A DNA stretch of 64,000 nt from Trichomonas vaginalis G3 (GCF_026262505.1 NC_067204.1:9333797-9397796), one strand, 5' to 3'. Shown: positions 29,958 to 40,197, counted from the stretch's first letter. The notes: generated by a model not told the origin, from the sequence alone. Translations and numbers: made by a program.

Positions 29958-31571
29958 CTATTGAGCACCTGATTGCAAAAGAAGATTAATAATCTTTTTA
30001 TAATTTTTATTTTCATTTTCCTTTTCCCTTGCATTATCAAGTGCAGTTTTCCCGCTTTTGTTTTTATCATTAACATTTACATGAATGGATATTAAATATT
30101 CAATAACTTCAAAATACCCATTTTTGGCAGCTAAATGAAGTGAATAACTACCATAATTATTTTTGTCGTTTGGATTTGCTCCAATCGAAATAAGATATTT
30201 AACAACTTCAAGATGACCATTTTGTGATGCACAAATTATATATGAAAATCCATCGTTATTTTTATCATTTGGATTTGCTCCAATTGAAATAAGATATTTA
30301 ACAACTTCAAGATGACCAATTTGTGATGCAACAATTATTGGTGAATTTCCATCATTATCTTTGTCGTTTGGATTGACTCCAATTGAAATAAGATATTTAA
30401 CAACTTCAAGATGACCATTTTCTGATGCAATAATTATTGATGAAAATCCATCGTTATCTTTGTCGTTTGGATTGACTCCAATTGAAATAAGATATTTAAC
30501 AACTTCAAGATGACCATTTTCTGATGCAATAATTATTGATGAAAATCCATCGTTATTTTTGTCGTTTGGATTGACTCCAATTGAAATAAGATATTTAACA
30601 ACTTCAAGATGACCATTTTCTGATGCAATAATTATTGATGAAAATCCATCGTTATTTTTGTCGTTTGGATTGACTCCAATTGAAATAAGATATTTAACAA
30701 CTTCAAGATGACCATTTTCTGATGCAATAATTATTGATGAAAATCCATCGTTATTTTTGTCGTTTGGATTGACTCCAATTGAAATAAGATATTTAACAAC
30801 TTCAAGATGACCATTTCCAGATGATATAATTAAGCAATTATTGCCATTATAACTAACAGCTTCTTTATCACAGCCTCCTTCAATGAGATGTTTTACTAAT
30901 TGAAGATCTCCTTTCCTAAATGCATTAATAAGTGATGTATTTTTATATGAATCTTTCTTTTCACTTAATCCAACTGCACATGAAATAGACATAGAAATTG
31001 TATCACCTTGAGTTGAGAGTTCTTTGAGGAATTTGTATACTGATTTAAAGTCATCAGTGTTTAATAATTTAGTAATTTCTGTAAATTTATTAATAGATCG
31101 ATTTAATTGAATGTTTTCTTTATTTTTAAATGATATTTCATTTTTGTATTGATGATTTTCATCTTTAATCTTTTGTAAATTTGTTTTGAGTTTTTCAATT
31201 TTGGCTTGTAATTTTGTGACTTCGTTTGAATCTGAAACATGTTCTGATCTGAATTGCTTCAAGTACTCTATTAATACGTGAGCAGATTCGAGTTTGAAAT
31301 AACTTTTGTAGCTCTCGAGAATTTGAATTGCTTCGTCAAATGAACCAATGCAAACTTTGCATTTCCGAACACAATTGAATAGCTTGCATGAGCTATATTT
31401 CAATTTTCCTTGAGTAAAAAGGGTAATGAAGTTCTGAGAATTAAGTGAAGTTTTCGCTAGTGTTTCAGAGATGATATCTTCTTCAAAAATATCAAAAAAG
31501 ATGTTATCATCAATATATGTTTGAATGTTATTAGCGATGTAATCTGTATCAATACTTAATCCATGACTCAT
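29958..31571 (-). CDS. ankyrin-repeat protein with N-terminal coiled-coil domain
   Basis: The intact gene encodes 537 residues. The N-terminal 115 residues (MSHGLSIDTDYIANNIQ) form a helical domain with a Cys cluster (CKLFNCVRKCKVC). A coiled coil follows at about 120-170 (EVTKLQAKIEKLKTNLQ). From about residue 210 to the end run some ten ankyrin units of 33 residues with the core GHLEVVKYLISIGVNPNDKN. Central units are almost identical even at the DNA level, which indicates recent expansion or gene conversion. The last unit is divergent and caps the array. Ankyrin arrays bind protein partners; this one's partner is unknown. A decayed duplicate with the same flanks lies at 17686-19494. Confidence 0.88.
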   Translation of the reverse strand: MSHGLSIDTDYIANNIQTYIDDNIFFDIFEEDIISETLAKTSLNSQNFITLFTQGKLKYSSCKLFNCVRKCKVCIGSFDEAIQILESYKSYFKLESAHVLIEYLKQFRSEHVSDSNEVTKLQAKIEKLKTNLQKIKDENHQYKNEISFKNKENIQLNRSINKFTEITKLLNTDDFKSVYKFLKELSTQGDTISMSISCAVGLSEKKDSYKNTSLINAFRKGDLQLVKHLIEGGCDKEAVSYNGNNCLIISSGNGHLEVVKYLISIGVNPNDKNNDGFSSIIIASENGHLEVVKYLISIGVNPNDKNNDGFSSIIIASENGHLEVVKYLISIGVNPNDKNNDGFSSIIIASENGHLEVVKYLISIGVNPNDKDNDGFSSIIIASENGHLEVVKYLISIGVNPNDKDNDGNSPIIVASQIGHLEVVKYLISIGANPNDKNNDGFSYIICASQNGHLEVVKYLISIGANPNDKNNYGSYSLHLAAKNGYFEVIEYLISIHVNVNDKNKSGKTALDNAREKENENKNYKKIINLLLQSGAQ

Positions 31572-31690
31572 CGTTTTTTATAACGAAAAGTCGTTTCGAA
31601 ATTACTCAGTTGAAACCACATATACTCTAAATGTGATAATCAATTTTGATCTAAATTCAAGACGAGTAGTAGAAATATAAGATATCAGAT

Positions 31691-31770
31691 AAGTCAAGTT
31701 GGATACTAGAGCTTTTTGAGATTAGTATTGGTAATATAGATTAACACATATTACTAATCCAACTTCGACT
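31691..31770. repeat. short hairpin repeat, copy 2
   Basis: This unit of about 80 bp is related to 19614-19697 and sits in the same place relative to the ankyrin start. It runs from AAGTTGGATACTAG to CTAATCCAACTT, and its inner part folds (GATTAGTATTGG with ATTACTAATC). Confidence 0.6.
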
Positions 31771-31888
31771 TTGTGATATTTTTTTTAATTTAATTTCCAA
31801 CATTTTTAAGAAATTATGACATTTTAATGCGTTGTTATCAAGTTTTATGGTGCATTTAAGAAACACATATTTTTTTAACTCTGCTATT

Positions 31889-31894
31889 GACAAG
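31889..31894. repeat. target site duplication, left, of Polinton B
   Basis: GACAAG directly precedes the left end of Polinton B. The same six bases directly follow the right end at 51755-51760. Six bases is the usual Polinton target duplication. Confidence 0.9.
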
Positions 31895-32687
31895 AGTAGT
31901 AGGATAGGATGGGTTGTGTGACTTTTTTTGTTACATCTATATATAGACGATGCATTAAAATATATTTATTTATAAACACATTAAAAAATTAACATTAATT
32001 TTAAAATAATTTATTTTTTATCTTTTATAAAAGAAGCTATATATAGATGATGTCAGATATTCCGCGATTAATTAAACATTGTTTAAATCCTGAATGGGTT
32101 AAACTTCAATTTAAAAAGGAAGACTGTGAATTATTAAATGAATATGAAAGCCAAAATAAGCTAATGAGGTATAAATATAATGATAAAGAATATTTAATTT
32201 CATGGAATCAATGGAGTCATAATCAAAGACCTCATAAACGAGAAGAAGAAATGGAAAATAATGAAATGGAAATCATTGATGACATTAAAGAGGATGGAAT
32301 TCCTAAATTTTGTAGAAAAACCTTTAGAACTAAGTTAGGAGCATATAAACGTAGAGTATTAAATCCTGAATATCTTAAACATTTATTTAAAAAGGAAGAT
32401 TGTGAATTATTAAACGCTAATGAATATGAAAATGCTAAATCAAAACTGAGGTATAAATATAATGGAAGTGATGAAAGGTGTAAAGATAAAGATAAAGTTT
32501 ATTCAGTTTCATATAATAACTGGCACACGTTAGGGATAAGAAAACATTTAGGAGATTATGGTAAAAGTTCTGAATTCTTCAAATCTAGTATGTATGAGAG
32601 AGTAAAAGAAATTAGAAATAATTATTTTCATGAATGAAAGATTCACTACCATAATGAAATAAAAAAATAAAAAAATAAACTTTTAAA
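31895..32687 (+). repeat. Polinton B terminal inverted repeat, left
   Basis: It begins AGTAGTAGGATAGG and matches the right end (51323-51754) in inverse orientation. The left repeat is longer because it contains a longer version of the ORF at 32047. Sequence beyond about 32687 is unique to the left end. Confidence 0.85.
32047..32637 (+). CDS. terminal-repeat ORF with duplicated motif
   Basis: The 196-residue protein starts MMSDIPRLIKHCLNPEW. It contains two copies of one motif (LNPEWVKLQFKKEDCELLN and, about 100 residues later, LNPEYLKHLFKKEDCELLN), each followed by a basic YKYN segment and a Trp-containing end (WNQWSH, NNWHTL). A shorter relative lies in the right terminal repeat. The doubled motif and basic character would suit a DNA-binding protein, perhaps acting on the element ends, but no family is recognised. 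The left copy is open throughout. Confidence 0.6.
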   Translation: MMSDIPRLIKHCLNPEWVKLQFKKEDCELLNEYESQNKLMRYKYNDKEYLISWNQWSHNQRPHKREEEMENNEMEIIDDIKEDGIPKFCRKTFRTKLGAYKRRVLNPEYLKHLFKKEDCELLNANEYENAKSKLRYKYNGSDERCKDKDKVYSVSYNNWHTLGIRKHLGDYGKSSEFFKSSMYERVKEIRNNYFHE

Positions 32688-32778
32688 ATTAAACGCAAGA
32701 CTATCAAAAGATAGAGTTGAAAGAGTAATGGTAATGATGAAAAAGAATTTGATGAGTTCAACATAGAACTTTAAGAAA

Positions 32779-33147
32779 TTAATGATTATTTGAATTTATG
32801 AAATCAATTATTTGATTTATTCTTTCTTCAATCTCTTCTATTCTTTTTGTTAAATCATCAATTTTCATTAATGAGGTGATTCTTGATTGAGGAATAGATT
32901 TCAAACTAACCACCCCCTTTATTTTTGAAATTTTGAATCCATCAACTTTAAACATTTTATTCAATTTACATGTTGTCAATTCTTCAAATAATTTTTTATT
33001 ATTAGCATAATAGTCATTAAATTCTTCAACAGATGAAAAAATTTTTATTTCAGTAATTGGTTTAACAACGTTTATTTTTTGTTGAACATTTTCACTTTCA
33101 TTTATTTCTTCCTTCTCTGTTTCATTTATTTTTAAAATCGGTTTCAT
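32779..33147 (-). CDS. unassigned 122-residue Polinton protein
   Basis: It starts MKPILKINETEKEEINE. The N-terminus is acidic, the middle (EIKIFSSVEEFNDYYANNKKLFEEL) looks like a small mixed fold, and the C-terminal 40 residues are a likely coiled coil (IDDLTKRIEEIEERINQIIDFI). It is read leftwards, opposite to the capsid gene, near the left terminal repeat. Polinton A lacks this region, so conservation cannot be judged inside the window. Confidence 0.5.
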   Translation of the reverse strand: MKPILKINETEKEEINESENVQQKINVVKPITEIKIFSSVEEFNDYYANNKKLFEELTTCKLNKMFKVDGFKISKIKGVVSLKSIPQSRITSLMKIDDLTKRIEEIEERINQIIDFINSNNH

Positions 33148-33213
33148 TTATCATTAAATAAAAATTAGAATATAAGTGATGAAATATATTTTTTAATTAA
33201 TATTAAATCAGAA

Positions 33214-33450
33214 ATGGCGGCAGGATTCTTTAAAAAATTATGGGAAGGAATTAAGAAAGCTGCGGGTTGGGTTTATAAAAAGATTATTAAACCCGTTGCA
33301 AACTTTTTGGCACCAGTAGCGAAAACGGCAGGAACTATCATAGGTGGAGTATTAGGTACTAAAGCAGGTAATCCAGCGATGGGAGCACAAGCAGGTAACG
33401 CAGTTGGTGGAATTGCTGAAGGAATACTTAATAAAATAGGAGGTAGATAG
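33214..33450 (+). CDS. small amphipathic Gly-rich protein
   Basis: The protein has 78 residues and starts MAAGFFKKLWEGIKKAAGW. An N-terminal cationic amphipathic helix is followed by a hydrophobic, Gly/Ala-rich segment (TAGTIIGGVLGTKAGNPAMG). This pattern recalls membrane-active minor virion proteins encoded beside capsid genes. It shares its first residues with the ORF on the other strand at 33471-33686, which suggests a common origin. Function is inferred from shape only. Confidence 0.55.
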   Translation: MAAGFFKKLWEGIKKAAGWVYKKIIKPVANFLAPVAKTAGTIIGGVLGTKAGNPAMGAQAGNAVGGIAEGILNKIGGR

Positions 33451-33470
33451 TGGAAAAATAAATATTATTT

Positions 33471-33686
33471 TTATCTTAGTATCGGTTGAAGTCTTTGATA
33501 AACTTTTTCTCCTTTATTTAATATTTCTCTTATTGGGGCAGCTTTTGGTGTTATTGATTCAGCAACGTCACTAATTGCTTCTTTATTCTTAAATATCCAA
33601 TTTGCTCCCTTCTTCATTGTTTCCCAAACTTTATGCGCTCCTCTTTTTACTTTATCCCACAGTTTCTTAAATATACCTGCAGCCAT
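33471..33686 (-). CDS. second small amphipathic protein, opposite strand
   Basis: The protein has 71 residues and starts MAAGIFKKLWDKVKRGAHK, close to the start of its convergent neighbour (MAAGFFKKLWEGIKK). The rest is a basic amphipathic helix followed by a short polar tail. The ATG faces the capsid gene start across a 69-bp AT-rich spacer, so the two probably share a divergent promoter region. Confidence 0.5.
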   Translation of the reverse strand: MAAGIFKKLWDKVKRGAHKVWETMKKGANWIFKNKEAISDVAESITPKAAPIREILNKGEKVYQRLQPILR

Positions 33687-33755
33687 AGTTGATTATTTCA
33701 TTAAAATTAAAAATTCATTTTCATCTTTTAATTTTGATTTTTTATTTATTAATAA

Positions 33756-35396
33756 ATGACGACTAACTATTTGGTGCCAAACACTAAACCGATTAATGGA
33801 AATGTGTTTCATTCATTCGAAAAGATAAATGAAATATTCGCAAAGAATGACGGTAGAAGATATTATAGAGAACTTGAAAGTTCATGCTATGACTCTGATG
33901 CTCCATATTTTGATGATAAACAAACTCATTTAAGAATTACAAATCCGGCTCATGATGTGAACCAATTAGGTGACACATATATTAAACGCAAAGTTAAAGC
34001 AACTCTAGTTTCAAATAAAGCTTTCACATGTGATGCCGCTTTTAAATGCATGCGTTTATTCGTTGGTTACAAATCATCAAATCAAAGCTTTAAACAATTA
34101 GAAGTAGAAACCGAAAGAGGTGATGCCGGTTATCTTCAGATGGATTGCGCCCGTGAATCTTTCGCATTTGCAACATATAAACCAAAATCAGAAAGGAAAG
34201 TTAAAAAGTTTGTTCATTCGTTATATAATAATGTTCAAAAATATGATAACTCAGTATGTGGTAAATATATTGACCCTTCAGAAGTTTTCAAGAAAGCAAA
34301 TGAAGAAGTTGATATCACTTTTGATATGATTATTCCGGTAAATGATTTGTTAGCATTTCAGGCGTTCGATGATTATCCTAAATCATTTGGTGATATCATT
34401 CTTAAATATTATGTTTTCAGGGATACTTTAGTATTTTGTCAGGTTGACCCGTTAAGAGTTGCTGATTTACAAAATTACGTTTATGAAAAGATAACTGATG
34501 AAAATTATGAAAAGATTATGAATCATGTTTATAAATATGATCGCAAATTCCAACAAATCGGACTTCCTGCCAAATTAATTACAAGCTTAGCCGCTACATC
34601 TGCTGACGCAACAGTTGATGACGTTATTATTTCATGCACAAAGATGGAAGTTTTAGAGGATAAATGCATTACACCAGGATACGGTTTAATTGAAGAATCA
34701 GTTAAAGCAATACCACGTTTATTCAGTAAGGAAGATCCATTCATGATTCCAGCTCAACATATTGACGTTCGTTCACTAAATGGAGGTTGCATCACTCCTG
34801 AAGGTATTAGCTCAGATTTCTCATACGCTCTTCATAATGTTACAGATGTTGTGTTAACATTTCCGAAGAATGCAATGCAAAGAACAGTTTTAGAAAATCC
34901 AATGCTTCGAGGTCTTCAGGTCACTATAGATTCCAGAAACTTCCCCGATCAAGCGATGACCACAGTGGGCGACATATTCTTTACACGTATGCTTCAAGCT
35001 TCTGATTTAGATGGAGTGAATGAATGCACGGAAGAATACGAGGACTCATTAACTAGACCACTGAATGCAGATGATGGCACGCCATTAGCTAGAACATGGA
35101 AAGACCAAACTTCATTCTTATGCACTATTCCAGTTCAACGTGATGGAGCGGGTATATTCTTTGATGGATTAGAAACTTTCAACTCACAAGTTACAGTACA
35201 AGTGAAAGCTTATCCAATCATTCAGGGTGAAAATGACACTTACTGTTCAAAGGTGACAAATCCTCCTCAGGTTTGGTTTACTAGGACTACATATTGGACA
35301 TGGACACCGGATGAAGGTTTGAAATATCATCCAACAGGTACACCACCACAGTATAGAAGTTCATATGATGAAATATTGATGAATAGAAATGTTTAA
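33756..35396 (+). CDS. Polinton major capsid protein
   Basis: The 546-residue, beta-rich protein without signal peptide starts MTTNYLVPNTKPING. By size, composition and place just before the packaging ATPase it is the double jelly-roll major capsid protein described for Polintons. It would form the hexameric capsomers of an icosahedral shell. No short sequence motif is diagnostic for this family, so the call rests on context and general character. Copy A has the same gene, nearly identical where present. This copy looks whole. Confidence 0.75.
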   Translation: MTTNYLVPNTKPINGNVFHSFEKINEIFAKNDGRRYYRELESSCYDSDAPYFDDKQTHLRITNPAHDVNQLGDTYIKRKVKATLVSNKAFTCDAAFKCMRLFVGYKSSNQSFKQLEVETERGDAGYLQMDCARESFAFATYKPKSERKVKKFVHSLYNNVQKYDNSVCGKYIDPSEVFKKANEEVDITFDMIIPVNDLLAFQAFDDYPKSFGDIILKYYVFRDTLVFCQVDPLRVADLQNYVYEKITDENYEKIMNHVYKYDRKFQQIGLPAKLITSLAATSADATVDDVIISCTKMEVLEDKCITPGYGLIEESVKAIPRLFSKEDPFMIPAQHIDVRSLNGGCITPEGISSDFSYALHNVTDVVLTFPKNAMQRTVLENPMLRGLQVTIDSRNFPDQAMTTVGDIFFTRMLQASDLDGVNECTEEYEDSLTRPLNADDGTPLARTWKDQTSFLCTIPVQRDGAGIFFDGLETFNSQVTVQVKAYPIIQGENDTYCSKVTNPPQVWFTRTTYWTWTPDEGLKYHPTGTPPQYRSSYDEILMNRNV

Positions 35397-35420
35397 AATT
35401 ATAAATTTATTTTTGATTAA

Positions 35421-36244
35421 ATGGATTTAAATTCATCCACCCCTTATGAAGAATTAGCAGGAGTATATAATACATACGTAGATGATATGATTAATGAAGC
35501 ATTGAGTGATAATAGAAATGCTCTATCTAAGGAAAAATTAATGAAAATTCCATATTCTGAATGTTACTTAAATTCAATCACTGCAGCAATTGGTAAACAA
35601 AATAAAGGTAAAACATTAACGATATTAAAACAAATTATCATTATTGCTAACACTTCCCCCATTCACATGTGTTAATTTATATCAACCGTTCAGGTTCACC
35701 TTCAGATGATACATTTGAATCTTTAAAGCATTTAATCAAAATTCCAATTATTTATTTATCACAAGAAGAAGCAGAAGATTATTTAAAAAACTTTTTAATG
35801 TATAAAGAATTATATAATACAATCAAGAAGCAAGGATTAGAGGATAAAATTATTGATAAACAACGGGATGAATTATTTGAAACACTTTCTATTTCAAATT
35901 TTGATAGAGAATTTTTGCATTCACTCATTTTTCTAGATGATGCGTGAAATCAAAACTAATAACAAATGAGAAATCATATTTTAATCAGTTATTAACTCAA
36001 TGTCGACACATTCAGTGTTCATTCTTCATGGCTGTTCAATACTTCAAAGCATTAAGCACAAACATTAAATCAAATCTATCAACCTTTTCATTTTCAGTGG
36101 GTTTAGTCGTCAACAGTTGAACGTTATGCTTTATCAAGTGAATTTACCAATGAGCATTAATGAACTTTACACACAATATCAGCAATTAGGTGAACATGGA
36201 AAAATAATAGTTGATTTAAATAAAGGAAGTGTTAAATTTGATTA
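35421..36244 (+). pseudogene. Polinton packaging ATPase, broken copy
   Basis: This is the counterpart of the intact ATPase gene at 11067-11894, with the same P-loop (GKQNKGKT) and aspartate-ending Walker B strand. It follows the capsid gene by 24 bp. The copy is interrupted more than once. Confidence 0.8.
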
Positions 36245-36285
36245 ACTTTTTATAATTAATTTTTATTTTTTATTTATAATTAAAC

Positions 36286-37184
36286 ATGACAGAAATAGCA
36301 AATCTTCTACAGGTTCCATTAAAACAAGGGACAAACAAAAAGGGTGCATATAATAGAACTATGAAAGTTCCTGATGGAATGAAAGAATTAGTTCATATTG
36401 TTGCTGGTCTTCAAAAAGATGTTAAACAAATGAGAAACGTTTTAACATTACCAGAAGCTCAAGCATATGCCAAACGTCATGGTCCAAATTGGGAAGCACA
36501 CGAAGCAGACATTACGGGTCCAAATGGAAAACCTGATGGTATAAATGAAGTTTTCGTTACTGATGGTCAAGGTAATATTAAAGTCATAAATGGTTATAAA
36601 TTAACTATATCTGATTATCCTAAACGTAAAGCATATAATGAACGTTATCCTATGCAATTTGATGAAAATGGAAAAGCTGTTAAACAATACATTGGAGAAG
36701 GTGAAAATGGTCCAATTAATTCATACCGTATAATCCATATTCTTATTTCAATGAAGAATTAAATGCTATTGAAGAGGGACCGGATGGATTACCACGATAT
36801 TCTAACCAGTTTGATGGTCAATATGCAAATATTAGACCTGAAATTTCAGCTAAGAAATTCTTTAAAGTTGCTTTATTCGATCCAGTTTTCGCAAATGTTA
36901 AAGATGAACTTAAACAGCAATTCCAACCAATTATAGTAGCAAGAATTGCATCAGGTGCTTTATCTCAAGCATTCAAAGATTTAATTAAGAAACCATTATA
37001 TCAGCAACGAGGTTTAACTTATGATTTAGTTAAGGAATCAGATAAAAGAAAATTTGAGAAATCAGATGATTATAAGAATGCAATTAATGAATATATTAGG
37101 TCTATTAATTTCGATGAAAATGCTAAAAATCAACTTCATGAACAAATACAGGGAATAATAGATTCAAAAGTTCCAGCAAAATAA
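36286..37184 (+). pseudogene. unassigned conserved Polinton gene, broken copy
   Basis: This is the counterpart of 10128-11026, in the same order after the ATPase. Its first 100 residues include a segment rich in Gly/Asn/Asp ([18 protein letters not shown]). The family is unknown and the copy is broken. A displaced inverted piece of this gene lies at 46507-46618. Confidence 0.65.
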
Positions 37185-37217
37185 AAGTTTAAATATATTT
37201 TTTTTATTCGATTATAA

Positions 37218-37526
37218 ATGAGAAGACGTTTCACTAGTCAAAAGAACACTAACGCAAAAGCAGAGATTACGGTTGGTTATAACGTAAATGATGATAAATC
37301 ACGAATTATTCAAAATGTTAAAGTTAATGTTAGCCCTGAATTAACAAGGTCAGCAACTCAACCAAATTTATTAACTCGTGACTTACCGAAGAATGAGGAG
37401 GAGCAAAATAAAGAGATGGAGACCCAATCATTTTATCTGAACCCGGTAAAGAACCTGTTGAAATTCCCACTTATCCAACATACCCCCCACCTCTTTCATC
37501 AAACATCGAGAACCCATATAAAATAG
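37218..37526 (+). pseudogene. unassigned Polinton protein with basic N-terminus, altered tail
   Basis: This is the counterpart of 9754-10095. The first 75 residues agree closely, but the tail differs and lacks the Pro-rich stretch, so the copy is probably broken near its end. Confidence 0.5.
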
Positions 37527-37543
37527 ACATTAATTCTGAATTA

Positions 37544-37885
37544 ATGAAAATTTACCGTGATATAATAATTAATAATTATGATTCAATAATAAATTTAATT
37601 GACCAATCCGGTTTAATTATTTTACCTTATGAATCATTAATTCACATTATCGCCATTCTTTGTGATGTTCAAGATTCAGACGTTAAGATTCAATTTTTCA
37701 TAGATGATGAGGTTTCATGCTGCGGAACAGTTGCAAAAATAAATCCTATAAAGGATATTAGCACAATTAAGATATCAAAGAACGGAACAACAACTGAACT
37801 TCATTTAACATATAATGATATTTATAATAAAATAGTTGATGAATATAAAATATCACTTGAAAAATTCTTTGTTAAGGCTATTTAA
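37544..37885 (+). CDS. unassigned 113-residue Polinton protein
   Basis: It starts MKIYRDIIINNYDSIINLID. The sequence alternates hydrophobic strands and helices (GLIILPYESLIHIIAILCDV) and ends KISLEKFFVKAI. It lies 17 bp after the preceding gene and overlaps the convergent gene at 37882 by four bases. Both neighbours and the overlap are kept in copy A. No family is recognised. The copy looks whole. Confidence 0.55.
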   Translation: MKIYRDIIINNYDSIINLIDQSGLIILPYESLIHIIAILCDVQDSDVKIQFFIDDEVSCCGTVAKINPIKDISTIKISKNGTTTELHLTYNDIYNKIVDEYKISLEKFFVKAI

Positions 37886-38361
37886 TATTCAAGCATTAAC
37901 ATTATCGAATAATAATCCTTTGAATCATAATCAATAATAATTGACCTTTCACCAGTTTCTATCGTTTGTTTTATTTCTTTTTGTTCCCCACTATCCGGAT
38001 CGGTCATTGTAATTGTTTTTGTTATAGTATCAGCTTTATCTTTAACTTCAATCTTTTTTCCATCGGGATATTTAAACCAAAATTCCAAAAATTCGATATT
38101 GTCAATCTGTTCATATTTTAATCTATCAATTACATTTTTAATACCATCTGAAAATCTTATGAAATGGTCATTATATGGGTTTGATTGAACTAAATTTGAA
38201 TGAAGTGAAATATAACCTGTTGATGAATATGACATTGACTCATATTTTCTGAAAACACTAAAATTTATAACATGAATGAATTTCTTATTCGTTGAATTTA
38301 TGAATTCTTGAGGTAATCTTATTCTAGTTTTATTTATCACCGGAAAATAACGCTTTACCAT
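37882..38361 (-). CDS. unassigned Polinton protein, penton (minor capsid) candidate
   Basis: The protein has 159 residues from the ATG at 38361 (MVKRYFPVINKTRIRLPQEF). It is the only leftward gene in the core block. It is beta-rich, and the segment YISLHSNLVQSNPYND faintly resembles the conserved region of viral jelly-roll proteins. Polintons usually have a single jelly-roll minor capsid (penton) protein, and this or the next gene could be it. This is inference; a structure prediction would decide. The copy looks whole. Confidence 0.5.
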   Translation of the reverse strand: MVKRYFPVINKTRIRLPQEFINSTNKKFIHVINFSVFRKYESMSYSSTGYISLHSNLVQSNPYNDHFIRFSDGIKNVIDRLKYEQIDNIEFLEFWFKYPDGKKIEVKDKADTITKTITMTDPDSGEQKEIKQTIETGERSIIIDYDSKDYYSIMLMLEY

Positions 38362-38380
38362 ATTTTTAATCGTAATAAAA

Positions 38381-39091
38381 ATGTCAATTATCAATATTAT
38401 TTCGAATAATAACTGTGAATTAAATTTAACAGTTAGCGGAATTTATAATGTTACTCTCGTTTCTGTGAGTGGTAAATTTAATCCCATTCTTTTAGACCCT
38501 TCAGATTATATATCATTTATTAAAGATGACCTTGAAAAAACGTATGATATGTATATAAATAATGTGATAGTGAAATGGGATATTAACATGATTTTAAGTT
38601 ATTTAAATGAATCATTTATCGTATGGTATGAAGAAAATTTTAAATCAAAACCTGATAAACTTTTTGAACTTGATGAAATAAATAACCTTATTAAATTTCC
38701 GCTGAAAATTAAATTTTGTACTCCTCATCTTCGTTCATTGTTGGGGATATTAAATTTTGAAAAAGATGTTGGGGATGTTTTGTATTCTGACACTGGTTCC
38801 AATTTCATTTTAATCAAATGTGATAAAGTTAATACCCCAATGAGATTTTCACATCAAACATTAGACCCTAACTCTTACCCATCAATACAAAACATTTTAT
38901 CCATCAACTTAAACACATTTTCTTTATCATATCCGTTTCAATTATCCGGGAATTCATTTATTCTTCATTCAAAAGATTTATCAAATATTAAATTTAGAAT
39001 AACTGACCTATTTGATTGTGATTTAGAATTTATGAATGAAATATTATGGCAATTTCAAATAGAGAAAATAGCTGATGAGATAACGGATTAA
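38381..39091 (+). CDS. unassigned 236-residue beta-rich Polinton protein
   Basis: It starts MSIINIISNNNCELNLTVSG, divergent from the previous gene across 19 bp, so the two share a promoter region. The N-terminal 50 residues read as beta strands (CELNLTVSGIYNVTLVSVSG). The C-terminal part includes SFSLSYPFQLSG-like strands (written NTFSLSYPFQLSGNSFIL). Size and position between capsid-type genes and the fibre gene fit a minor capsid or fibre-attachment protein. No family is recognised. The copy looks whole, unlike its counterpart in A. Confidence 0.55.
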   Translation: MSIINIISNNNCELNLTVSGIYNVTLVSVSGKFNPILLDPSDYISFIKDDLEKTYDMYINNVIVKWDINMILSYLNESFIVWYEENFKSKPDKLFELDEINNLIKFPLKIKFCTPHLRSLLGILNFEKDVGDVLYSDTGSNFILIKCDKVNTPMRFSHQTLDPNSYPSIQNILSINLNTFSLSYPFQLSGNSFILHSKDLSNIKFRITDLFDCDLEFMNEILWQFQIEKIADEITD

Positions 39092-39115
39092 ATATTTATT
39101 TTTAAATCATAATAA

Positions 39116-40179
39116 ATGATTAAACAACAGCAACCACAACAACTTAAGGCACAAAACACCCAGGTCCCTCAGACCATTACATACGCCATATATGCATATA
39201 ATTCAAAGACGGCAGAACAACGAAAGGTTGAAATATGGAGATTTGGAGATAGTATTGAAAAATGAACATTTCGAATTCGTTTGCAAAGGTGGTGCAGTGA
39301 TATCAAATATAAAAGAAATTTTATTTATGAATTCAAAAATTAAAGGAATAACGGATGATATAACATCAATTCCACCAGAAGAACAGAGATATTACGCATT
39401 AAATGCATTTCCTAAAGTTTTGAAGATTGGAAGATTTAATTTAAATGAGGAATTCATAGAAGGTTTCCTAAACGACATAATGAAGAAGGTGGATAAGGAA
39501 TATGTGGATAGTGAGTTAAATAAGAAGGCAAATTTGGTTTATGTTGATGAAAAAGATAATGAAATTAAAGAAAAGGTTGAATGGTATCATGAATGGACAT
39601 TTGAGACTTTTAAAGTTAAAGCTGATACAGAATGGGTTTCAGGATGTTTAGACCTTAAAGCAGATAAAAACATATGTTGATGAAAATTATGCAAAGAAGT
39701 CGGAAGTAAATGATGTGATTACAAGCATGAAAAATGAAATTCTTCAAACATTATATCCTGTTGGTTCTATTTATACGTCAATGAACTCAACAAATCCAGA
39801 AACGGTTTTAGGTTTTGGTATGTGGAAGCAGATTGTAGACAAATTCTTATACTGTGCTAGATATTCAAAGCAAACAGGAGGTTCGAAGAAAATTAAAGAA
39901 GCAAACCTTCCACCGCACACTCATACAGGAACTACAAACACAACAGGTAATCATTCACATTCAATAACAAAAAGAGGTTATATAAATCTTGCAGCGGGTT
40001 CGGATAGATGGGGAATGAATAGATATGATATCACAACTGACCCAGTAGATTCAAGCACAGGTATTTTCTGTGGAACCGCAGGAAATCATTCACACACTTT
40101 CACAACAAATCCAACAGGCTTGGGTAAAGATTATATGCCACCATTTGTGACTGTATTCGCATGGTACCGCGTTCATTGA
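39116..40179 (+). pseudogene. tail-collar fibre-like gene of Polinton B, broken copy
   Basis: This is the counterpart of the fibre gene of copy A. Recognisable parts are a stalk with VDKEYVDSELNKK-type repeats, fewer than in A, and a tail-collar domain (YPVGSIYTSMNS, GGSKKIKEANLPPHTH, DYMPPFVTVFAWYRV). The region between stalk and collar and the loops around the histidine motif differ from A, suggesting recombination that varies the tip. Its start shares a short sequence (AACACCCAGGTCC) with the integrase gene. The copy is broken. Confidence 0.7.
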
Positions 40180-40197
40180 ATGTGCTTGAGCTCCAAA

